From assembly GCF_025398155.2 (NCBI RefSeq), contig NZ_CP104562.2, positions 2,294,001-2,358,000 on the forward strand: a stretch of DNA of 64,000 bases. The letters run 5' to 3'. Source of the DNA: Roseateles amylovorans (GTDB lineage Bacteria; Pseudomonadota; Gammaproteobacteria; Burkholderiales; Burkholderiaceae_C). The position numbers and the translations under genes are program-made. A model generated the notes under the pieces. The model did no database searches and was not told the origin of the DNA. It was given only the letters and a program-made list of their open reading frames with translations. Below, piece after piece: positions 16,448 through 24,900 of this stretch (the stretch's first letter is position 1; each line of letters begins with the position of its first letter).

Positions 16448-17827
16448 ATGACCCCGATCCAGCAATGGCACGCCACTCGCAGCCTGCGCCTGCTGCTGCA
16501 GACGCTGCGCGACATGACGGTCTCGCTCGGTCCGCTGCTGCTGCTCGGCGGCGGCCTGCTGGTGGCTGCGTACTGGTGGCTGGATCCTCAGCCGCCGCGC
16601 CAGGTGCGATTGGCCACGGGCCCCGCCGGCAGCGCCTACGCCGGCTTTGGCGAAGGCTATGCAAAGGCGCTGGCACGCGAGCGCATCCAGGTGAAGCTGA
16701 TTGCCAGCGAAGGCGCGCAGGATGATCTGGCCCATCTGCGCGCAGGCACCGCCGATGTGGGCTTCGTCCGCGGAGGCATGGCCGATCCGGTGGCCGATAC
16801 CGAGGCCGGCATCGTCTCGCTGGGCAGCCTGTTCTATGAACCGATCTGGATCTTCTATCGCCGCGATCTCGGCATCGCACGTCGGCAGCCCGGCGGCGAA
16901 CTGCAGCGACTGACCCAGTTGCGCGGTCTGCGGGTGAATGTCGACCAGGACGGCAGCGGCGTGCCGCAGATCGTCGAGAAGCTGCTGGCCCTGAACCAGT
17001 TGAAGCCGACCGAGCTGCGGCTGTCCAACCTGGCGCCTGATGCCGCCGGCGAGGCGCTGCGGCAAGGTCGGCTGGACGTCGCCGTGCTGATCTCGGCGCC
17101 ACAGTCCGGGCTGATTCGTGCGCTGCTTCGCGATCCGGCCATCGCGCTGATGGCCTTCGAGCAGAACGAAGCCTATTCCCGCCACCTCCCGTTCCTGTCC
17201 ACCGTGACGCTGCCGCGCGGCGTGGTGGACATGGCGGCCGATTTGCCGCCGCACGATGTGCCCCTGCTCGCGACGACCACTGCACTGCTCGCGCGCGACA
17301 AGACGCATCCCGCGCTGCGCCAGCTCTTTGCGCAGGCGGCGCTGAGCCAGCACAGCGAGGCCGGCTGGTTCAATGGCGCGCGGGACTTCCCCAACACCCG
17401 CACCAGCGAGCTGCCAGTCAGTGCCGAGGGTGACCGGGCGATCAACGGCACCCCGCCGGCCTGGGCGCGCTACCTGCCGTTCTGGGCTGGCAATCTGCTG
17501 GAACGCATGTGGCTGGTGGTCGGCGGCCTGCTGGTGCTGATGTTGCCGCTGTCGCGCGTGGTGCCGCCGCTCTACACCTTCCGTGTGCGCTCGCGCGTGT
17601 TCCGTTGGTATGCGCGGCTGCGGGAAGTGGAAGCCAAGCTGGAAACCGGCACGGGCGAGCGTGAGGCACTGCTCGACGAGTTGGACGAGTTGGACCGCGT
17701 CACCCACCGTATTGCGGTGCCGCTGTCCTATGCCGAAGAGCTCTACGCGCTGCGCAACAACATCTATGCGGTGCGCAAGCGGCTGTTGGGGCAGCGGTCC
17801 CGGCCGGCAGACGGGCCGACGGAATGA
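16448..17827 (+). CDS. TAXI-family TRAP-type solute-binding protein with two membrane anchors
   Basis: A 459-aa protein of the TAXI (TRAP-associated extracytoplasmic immunogenic) family. An N-terminal membrane segment (residues about 29-48, GPLLLLGGGLLVAAYWWL) precedes the periplasmic binding domain, which starts RQVRLATGPAGSAYAGFGEG and includes AGTADVGFVRGG. A second membrane segment (about 345-370, MWLVVGGLLVLMLPLSRVVP) is followed by a charged, probably coiled-coil cytoplasmic tail. This double-anchored form occurs in Burkholderiales. No TRAP permease gene is adjacent, so a sensory rather than transport role is possible. ATG 16448 has an AAGG ribosome-binding site. Confidence 0.82.
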   Translation: MTPIQQWHATRSLRLLLQTLRDMTVSLGPLLLLGGGLLVAAYWWLDPQPPRQVRLATGPAGSAYAGFGEGYAKALARERIQVKLIASEGAQDDLAHLRAGTADVGFVRGGMADPVADTEAGIVSLGSLFYEPIWIFYRRDLGIARRQPGGELQRLTQLRGLRVNVDQDGSGVPQIVEKLLALNQLKPTELRLSNLAPDAAGEALRQGRLDVAVLISAPQSGLIRALLRDPAIALMAFEQNEAYSRHLPFLSTVTLPRGVVDMAADLPPHDVPLLATTTALLARDKTHPALRQLFAQAALSQHSEAGWFNGARDFPNTRTSELPVSAEGDRAINGTPPAWARYLPFWAGNLLERMWLVVGGLLVLMLPLSRVVPPLYTFRVRSRVFRWYARLREVEAKLETGTGEREALLDELDELDRVTHRIAVPLSYAEELYALRNNIYAVRKRLLGQRSRPADGPTE

Positions 17828-17853
17828 TCAGGAAGCGGACCCGCTCCAACGCG

Positions 17854-18222
17854 TCACCGCTTCTTGGACGAAGGGCAGCTGGAGCTCCAGTCGTCGATGG
17901 TCAGGGTCGATAACGACTCGCCGACGGTCACGACTCGAAGGCACTGCTTGCCCCGCTGGTAATTGAACAGACACACCGGCCGATCCACCGCACAGCTTTC
18001 AACCTCATGGATCTTTGACTGGATCAGCTCGGTTTCCACCCCGATGTAGTCATACGAGTCGTCAGCATGCACATTGATCGGACGCCAACCGTCTCTGATG
18101 AGCTGGTCTCGGGTCTGGATGAAAGAGGCGCCTTTGGTCATCGTGCCTGCCTGCGCTGCCGATAGGGGAAGAAGCGACAGTGCGAACAGAACGGCGACAA
18201 GTGACTTGCCCATGGCCTTCAT
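17854..18222 (-). CDS. Small exported cysteine-containing hypothetical protein
   Basis: A 122-aa protein with a Sec signal peptide (residues 1-25, SLVAVLFALSLLPLSAAQAG). The mature part has four cysteines (EVESCAVDRPVC, GKQC, SSSC), which could form two disulfides in the periplasm. No family is recognised. The ATG overlaps the stop of the upstream AlkB-like gene (ATGA), so the two are translationally coupled. Confidence 0.65.
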   Translation of the reverse strand: MKAMGKSLVAVLFALSLLPLSAAQAGTMTKGASFIQTRDQLIRDGWRPINVHADDSYDYIGVETELIQSKIHEVESCAVDRPVCLFNYQRGKQCLRVVTVGESLSTLTIDDWSSSCPSSKKR

Positions 18223-18752
18223 GTCTGTGTCGATTTCACAATCGATCGAAAGGTCAGGCTGATGCGCTCACCGGCGTCGGAGACCTTGGGTATCGCATGC
18301 AGCCAGTCATCCTGGATCCGTTGGGTCATGTACAGCAACGAGCCACTGGGAAGCGGATATCGGAACTCCACCGATCGATCCGCTTTGCTGCGAAACACCA
18401 GGTCCCGGACATCCCCGAGCGAGATGATGGCAACGCCTGTTCCGGGTGCCAGTTCCTCGATGGAATCGGAGTGAAAGCCCATCGACGAATCGCCGTCTTC
18501 GTAGAAGTTCAGCAGACAGTTGTTGGGCAGGAAGCCGAGCGCCGCCTCGAGCTGTGTGCACAGGGGCCGCAACGCGTCGAGCATCTGAGTCGCCGGGTAT
18601 TGGATTTGCGAGTAGTCATACGAGACGCCGAAGCTCGCAGTTCTGCGCGCTTTCATCCGCTCGTCCCAGACGACCGACTGCTTCAGCCTTTGAAACAGGT
18701 CGTGCGAATCACTCAGGAATCGTTCTTCAAAGTGGACTGCAGGCGCATTCAT
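18219..18752 (-). CDS. AlkB-like 2-oxoglutarate/Fe(II) dioxygenase
   Basis: A 177-aa member of the AlkB-like 2OG-Fe(II) oxygenase superfamily. The iron ligands are visible as HSD in SSMGFHSDSIEELAPG and the later histidine in DDWLHAIPK. The 2-oxoglutarate-binding arginine lies in ERISLTFRS, and the nucleotide-lid-like CLLNFYEDGDS precedes HSD. Family members demethylate alkylated nucleic acids or act on other substrates; this short form is closest to uncharacterised AlkB-like proteins. No ada or alkA gene is nearby. Confidence 0.82.
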   Translation of the reverse strand: MNAPAVHFEERFLSDSHDLFQRLKQSVVWDERMKARRTASFGVSYDYSQIQYPATQMLDALRPLCTQLEAALGFLPNNCLLNFYEDGDSSMGFHSDSIEELAPGTGVAIISLGDVRDLVFRSKADRSVEFRYPLPSGSLLYMTQRIQDDWLHAIPKVSDAGERISLTFRSIVKSTQT

Positions 18753-18838
18753 GGCAGAGCTGAGTCTAACGGCGACCGAGCCGCAAGGCCCGACCGCCGT
18801 TTCTCACGCAGCAGGCGGCCCAGGGCCGCCGCGGCGCA

Positions 18839-20863
18839 TCAGCCCTCGATCTTGATCGACAGCGTCTTCCCGTCATAGCTCGTGGTGAACTTGGTGAAGC
18901 CTTCCACCGTCACCGTCTCAAAGCGGCCGCCCAGCGATTGCGCGCTGGTGATCAGCTGCAGGGTGTCGCCAATGGCCGGCTTGTAGCCGGACTGGAACTT
19001 CAGGTTCAGTAGCGCACCCGCTTCCAGCGCCACCGCACCGGTCACCGCCAGGCGGCCCGCGCCAGCAGCGCCCATCGTCAGCTGCAGGGTCGCGCCCTTG
19101 CGTTGGCTGTAGCGACCCGCCACCGCCACCGGTGCCGCCGCCTTGGTGACCAGCGTGCCGCCGGCGATGTACACATCGCCCTTGCCCAGCGCGCTGGCGC
19201 TGTCGGCCGACAGGATGCCGGCGTCCAGCTGCGTGCCACCGCTGAAGGTGTTGGCGCCGGTGAGGTGCAGCGTGCCGCTGCCGGCCTTGGTCAGCTTGCC
19301 GGCGCCGCCGATGTCGTTGCGCCAGCTGTCGTTGGAGGAGAAGCCGCCCAGGGCCGCATCCATCGTCACCGTGACATCGCCGTTGAACGCACCGTAGCCA
19401 TCCGCGGCGGCGACATAGTTCAGACGGCCCCAGCCTTCTTCGTCGTCCATCACCGGATAGCCGGACGGCAGCGCGGTGGTCTTCAGCACCACGCGGCGCT
19501 GGGCGGCGTCCAGGTAGGGCAGACGCGTCTCCAGCAGCACTTCGGCGCTCTTGGGCACCACCGCCGCCTTGGTCTTGTCGCCGATCTGCGGCAGGCCGAA
19601 GGTCAGGCGGCGAAGGGCCTCCGCGCGGGTGGCGGCCGGATCGGCAAACCGGTCCACCGCCACGGCCTGCGAGTGGGCATAGGCATTCAGCGCATCGGCC
19701 GAGGTGACACCGGCGGCCGACTGCATCGCGGCCTGTGCCTGCTTGAAGGCGTCGGCCTTGAGCGTGTCCTTGTTGGAGCCGGTGGCGATCGCGGCGGCGG
19801 CCACAGCCTGGGCCTGGATGCGGCCACCGATCACGTCCAGCGGCGAATGCATGCCGGAGAGGATGCGGTTCTCACCCATCTCCAGCGAGCGGGCCATCAG
19901 CTCCTGGAAGCGCTGCGGCACCAGGTAGGCAATCGCCATAGCCTTGCGCACGCCTTCGGCAGTGTGGCCGCTGATGAAGCCGCCGTCGGTCGCCGGCGTG
20001 GCGCTCTTGGCCGGCACCAGTTGCGGAACGACCTTCACGTCCGTGCTCCAGCGCCAAGGGCGGGCGTATTTGTAGAAGCGCTTGGCGGGCTCGGTCGAGC
20101 CGTTCTCGCCGATGTTGTTGACGAAGTCCACCGCCTTGCCGAGGGTGGCGTTGGTCGCGCTGCCCACACCGACATCCACGCCGCCCTCGTTGTAGAGCAC
20201 CGTGGTCGCATCGACCGGCATCGAGGTGATGGTGGTCGACATGCCGGCGGCGCTGCGCCAGGCCGGAGCGAGCGGGCCCAGGCCGTCGCTGATGCTGTAG
20301 CCCTTGCCGCGCCGGTCATCGAGGTAGGCGGCCAGCGCCTGCGCCTCGGTGCGCTTGGTGGTGACGTCGATCACGTACTGGATGTTGGCGGCATGGATGG
20401 TGCTGTTGAGCACCTGGCCATCGGTCGCGTCGCCGGGAATGCCGGTCCAGGTGGACTGGACCACGGCCGGGAAGCTGCCGTTGGCAGCGGCAGTGGTGCC
20501 GGCATCGACGATCAGCGAGCTGGGTTTCCAGATCTGCAGGAAGCCCGAGACCACCCGCACACCGGCATTGGTCTCCAGCGTGGCGTAGCGGGCATCGCCG
20601 CGTTGGTTGCTGTAGGCGTAATCGACGAAGGGCAGCACCTTGGTCGCGTCCTGCACCGGCGCGGTTTCCACCGTGCCCAGGCCCTTGGGCGCGTCCGGCA
20701 GCACCACGGCGACCGGGCTGTCGTTGCCGTCATCAGAGCCGCCGCCGCAGCCGGCCAGCAGGAAGCCGCTGATCAACGCCAGCGCCAGCGGACGCAACAT
20801 GAAGCGACCCAGCGGCGAATGGGACAGTGCGAAGGACGAGGACGGGGAGGTGTGCGCGTGCAT
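18839..20863 (-). CDS. PAP2-type acid phosphatase lipoprotein with autotransporter-like beta-strand repeat
   Basis: A 674-aa protein. A lipobox (ISGFLLAGC, near residue 39 from this start) suggests an outer-membrane lipoprotein; an alternative start at 20800 would place the signal right at the N-terminus. The class A acid phosphatase motifs are present in slightly altered form: KRFYKYARP, then FISGHT instead of PSGHT, then ENRILSGMHSPLD. The C-terminal 150 residues carry an autotransporter-associated repeat (GKLTKAGSGTLHLTGANTFS), but no beta-barrel translocator follows. It stands alone, and the substrate is unknown. Confidence 0.8.
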   Translation of the reverse strand: MHAHTSPSSSFALSHSPLGRFMLRPLALALISGFLLAGCGGGSDDGNDSPVAVVLPDAPKGLGTVETAPVQDATKVLPFVDYAYSNQRGDARYATLETNAGVRVVSGFLQIWKPSSLIVDAGTTAAANGSFPAVVQSTWTGIPGDATDGQVLNSTIHAANIQYVIDVTTKRTEAQALAAYLDDRRGKGYSISDGLGPLAPAWRSAAGMSTTITSMPVDATTVLYNEGGVDVGVGSATNATLGKAVDFVNNIGENGSTEPAKRFYKYARPWRWSTDVKVVPQLVPAKSATPATDGGFISGHTAEGVRKAMAIAYLVPQRFQELMARSLEMGENRILSGMHSPLDVIGGRIQAQAVAAAAIATGSNKDTLKADAFKQAQAAMQSAAGVTSADALNAYAHSQAVAVDRFADPAATRAEALRRLTFGLPQIGDKTKAAVVPKSAEVLLETRLPYLDAAQRRVVLKTTALPSGYPVMDDEEGWGRLNYVAAADGYGAFNGDVTVTMDAALGGFSSNDSWRNDIGGAGKLTKAGSGTLHLTGANTFSGGTQLDAGILSADSASALGKGDVYIAGGTLVTKAAAPVAVAGRYSQRKGATLQLTMGAAGAGRLAVTGAVALEAGALLNLKFQSGYKPAIGDTLQLITSAQSLGGRFETVTVEGFTKFTTSYDGKTLSIKIEG

Positions 20864-21065
20864 GGCGGCGATTCGGGGGAGGTCGAAAACCGCCGGACTC
20901 TAGTGAGCGCAGATGTCGATGCCGTGAAAAAACCGGCTCCCGGGTCAATCGTTTAACCCGCGCGCTACGGCCGGGCGATTCCCGCGCTTTGCGGCGCTCA
21001 CATCGCACCGAGTGCGCCGCGCTGGTGCACCCGTGCGATCGCTTGACCGAGTCGGGCCGGGGTGG

Positions 21066-21611
21066 TCAGGCCTGGATTTTCAGCCGTGGCCATCGGGCCT
21101 GGTAAGAGGCCGCCTTGCGTTCAAACAGGTCGCGATGCGGCACGAGCGGATTCATGGACAGCACACCCTCGTAGAGACCTTCCAAGCCATAGGGCGCATA
21201 GATCTCGCCCGGCCGCACGCCCACACAGGTGGCGGGCACGAGGAAGCGTTCGATGCCCGCCCGCGCATCGCGCAACGGGGCATAGGGATATCCGAAGTCC
21301 TCTTCGTACCAGAGATGCACCCGCGCCTGGTTGGCGGCTTCGACGGTGATGCCCAGATCCCCCAGCACCGCGTCCACATGCGACTGAACCTGCTGTTCGG
21401 CCTCCCGGCTCAGATCGGCGGGATCGAAATAGAAGAGGTCGTAATCCTTGATGTGGGATTCCGGCGCCCGACCCATCTGCAGGTTCCAGACGGTCTGGAA
21501 CAGGCAACCGGCGACCAGCCACCCATCGGGCAGATCCAGCAAGGACCAACGATCCAGGATGGCGCGGTTATGGCGATTCGTCAGCAGGTCGGCGAGGAAG
21601 CGATCGTGCAT
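21066..21611 (-). CDS. Nucleotidyltransferase family protein (DUF925-like)
   Basis: A 181-aa protein of the COG3575/DUF925 nucleotidyltransferase-like family. It shows WLVAGCLFQTVWN, the metal-binding-like IKDYDLFYFDP segment and ARVHLWYEEDFG, then a C-terminal YEGVLSMNPLVPHRDLFERK. Family members have a minimal nucleotidyltransferase fold; their substrate is not known. The start is ATG 21611. Confidence 0.82.
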   Translation of the reverse strand: MHDRFLADLLTNRHNRAILDRWSLLDLPDGWLVAGCLFQTVWNLQMGRAPESHIKDYDLFYFDPADLSREAEQQVQSHVDAVLGDLGITVEAANQARVHLWYEEDFGYPYAPLRDARAGIERFLVPATCVGVRPGEIYAPYGLEGLYEGVLSMNPLVPHRDLFERKAASYQARWPRLKIQA

Positions 21612-21929
21612 GGGCGGAGCGTCGGAGGGCGAAGACAGCCCACCGGATCGGCGAGGAGGGAAGGAGAGCGCGTGCGCGTCGATGGGGGGGATGTGTCGAC
21701 GCGTCGGGTGCCCGGTGAGTTGCCATTCTTGCTGCCGCCAGGCGTGGCGCCCGGTCAGTGGATTCCCTCTCTTGGCGAACGTGTCCCGCACTGCCATGAG
21801 GCGGATCCACGGCCACAGGCGCACAGGATCGGAAGGACGTCGAACGAAGCCGGAACGAGGGCGCAGCGAGGCTGGGTTGACGGCGCGACGATGCCGGAGA
21901 AACGCCGCAAGGCGTCCCCCGGCACGTGC
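21612..21929. other. 318-nt intergenic region
   Basis: This lies between the nucleotidyltransferase start and the ndvB stop (both on the minus strand). No terminator hairpin with a T-run and no small gene could be supported. It presumably holds the nucleotidyltransferase promoter. Confidence 0.3.
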
Positions 21930-24900
21930 TCAGTTGCTGAACGCCGTGGCCTGCGGCAAAGCCACCACCTCCGGCACGCTCACCACCACCACCGCGCGGC
22001 CTGGCGTCAGCGAGGCGATCTCCACGCTCTCTCGCGCGTCGATGCGCTGCGCTTCGGGCTCGCGGCTGAGCACCGCGCGGCAGGCGGTCTCGCTGGCGCA
22101 GACCACCACCCGCAGCCAGCGTCCGTCGTGGCGAATGCGCACCTCCGCCTGATCCCAGTGCGGCGGCAAGCAGGCCCGCACGCGAAGTCGGCCCTGCTCG
22201 ACCACCACACCGCAGATCGATTCCAGCGAGGCCCGCAGCAACCAGCCCGCCGAGCCGCTGTACCAGCTCCAGCCGCCACGGCCCACCCAGGGCGCATGGG
22301 AATAGATGTCGCCGGCCATGACATAGGGCTCGATGGCATAGGTCGGGCCCAATCGCGGATCGGCCCAGCGGTGCGCCGGACTGAGTCCGGTGTAGACCTG
22401 CCACATGGTGTCGCGTTGGCCCAGTTGCGCCAGCGCCATCAGCGCCCAGACCGCCGCATGGTTGTATTGGCCGCCGTTCTCCCGCACGCCGGGGGCATAG
22501 GACTGGATGTAGCCCGCGCTCGGCTGCGCCACCGCCAGCGGCGGATGCAGCAACCTCGCCAGCCGCGCCACCGGATCGATCAGGTGGGCACAGGCGCTGG
22601 ACATCGCCTGACGCGCATGCGCCGGATCCGCCGCCCCGCTGATCACCGCCCAGCTCTGCGCGATCAGGTCGATCTTGCACTCCGGATTCGCGGCCGAGCC
22701 CAGCGGCGAGCCGTCGTCGAAGAAACCGCGTCGGTACCAGGCACCGTCCCAGCCCGGACCGTCGACCGCGTGGATCCAGCCGTCCCGCGCCTGTTTCCAG
22801 CGCTGGGCCCGGTCATGCTCGCCGCGTGCGGTGGCCAAGGGCGCGAAGTCCTCGATCACCTGGCACAGGAACCAGGCCATCCAGACCGATTCGCCCTTGC
22901 CCTCGTGGCCCACACGGTTCATGCCGTCGTTCCAGTCGCCTGTGCCGAACAGCGGCAGGCCATGCTGGCCGCTGCCCAGGCTGCGGTCGATGGCGCGCGC
23001 CGCATGCTCGTACATCGAGGCGATCGGCCCGTTGGTCTGCGGGCTCTCGTAGATGTCCTCCGCGCCTTCCGGCACCTGCTGCCCGATGAGGAAGGGCGCC
23101 GTGTCGTCCAGCAGCGCCAGATCTCCGGTGCGGGCGATGTAGTGCGCCAGGGCATAGGGCAGCCACAGCCGGTCATCGGAGAAATGCGTGCGGACGCCGG
23201 CACCGCCGGGCTCATGCCACCAATGCTGCACATCGCCTTCCGGAAACTGCCGGGCGGCACTGCGACGGATCTGCTCGGCCAGCAGCTGGGGCGCGACGTC
23301 GGTGAGCGCCATCGCATCCTGCAACTGGTCCCGATAGCCGAAGGCGCCACCGGCCTGATAGAAGCCGGCACGGGCCCACATGCGGCACACCAGCGTCTGG
23401 TAGGGCAGCCAGAAGTTGGTCAACGCATCGAAACGCGGATCCGGCGTGCTGACCTGTCGGCCGCCCAGCAGCTCCGGCCACAAGCCGCGTTGGCGCGCCA
23501 GCCGTTCGGCCGGGTCCACCGGCCAGGCCGCCTCCATCAGCTCATGCGCGGCCTGCGGCGAGGCCGCATGCCCCAGCAGCACGCTGAAGCCGGCCGCTTG
23601 TCCCGGTTCCAGATCGACCCGCGCACTCAAGGCGGCGCAGGCATCCAGGCCGGCGCCGCAGCGGCGGCTCATCAGCTCCGGCAGCACCAACCGACCGGCG
23701 TTGTCGAAGAACTCCCGACGGTCGCAGGTCCAGTCCTGGGCATCCAGGCGCAGCCGGGCCGGCGGCAACGGGGCTGCGCCGGGGCGGGCGGTCGGCGCGC
23801 GACCCTGAAGCCCGCCGCCGCTGCCGTCGGCGGGATCGGCCTGCACCGCCCGGTCCGAGGGCTGGCTCGGCCGCAAGGTGAGGGCGGCGGTGGCCATGCC
23901 GAAGCCGCCCAGATGATCCAGCTGCGTGGCCGTCAAGGTCATCGCACGTTCCGGCTGCGGCAGTCCGACGCCGCGAGCGCCGACCGTCAGCCAGTCATTG
24001 CGGGTGGTCACCGAGAGCCGCTCGCTGCGCGCGCTGCCCATCTGCCATTCGGCCATGGCCACCACCCGAAGGCGACGGCGGCTGCGGGAATCGGTACGGA
24101 TCTCCACCGACAGCTGCTTCACCGGCGCATCCCGGTCCACGCACCAGCAGAGCTCGATCTGCAGATCGTCCAACTGCTGCCGGATCCTGGAGTAGCCGAT
24201 GCCGTGCTCGACCGACAGCGGCGCGTCGACCGCCAGGTGTCGGCCCAGCGGCCAGACCCGGCCTTGGTCCAGGTCATGCAGCAAGAGCCACTCGCCCGGT
24301 GGGTCCAGCAGCGGATCGTTGGACCACGGCGTGATCTGGTGCATGCGGCTGTTGCCGGCCCAGGTGTAGCCCGCGCCCAGTTCGGTGACCTGGCAGCCGA
24401 AGTCGGGATTGGCCAGCACGTTGGCCCAAGGCCGCGAGGGATGACGCTGGGCAGAGACGTCAAAGGAGAAGCCGCCGTCGGCCGGATCGAAGCGGCCTTC
24501 CGGCGCGCGGGCGCTGCCGTCCTCCGGCAGGCGCTCGCCGAGGGTGTGCGGCACCGTCAGGCGCTGGCTCTCGTCGGCGGGGCGCATGTCCTCGATCCAG
24601 CGTTCGATCTGCTGCGCCAGGCTGCGGCCATCGGCCTGCAGCCGGATGCGGGTGAGCGTCTGCAGCGTGAGGCGCTCGTCGGGCTGCAGGTCGCTGTCTC
24701 GCAGCAGATGCAGGGCCGAGCACAGATGGGCCGGACGGCCCTGATGCTGCGCCTGCAGCCGCGACTGCATGTGCTGCAGCGTCTGCTGCACCGGTGCCAG
24801 GTAGGAGGTGGGCTCCTCGTTGAGCACCACCAGGTCCACGCCGATGGCATGGGCACTCCACTGCCGCAGCGCCTTCTTCAGCGCGCGCACCAGATCCAGG

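Noticed and set aside
20941..20960. CGGGT-N10-ACCCG inverted repeat upstream of the PAP2 gene
   Set aside because: The arms are only 5 bp, GC-rich and not followed by a T-run; chance occurrence is likely at this base composition.
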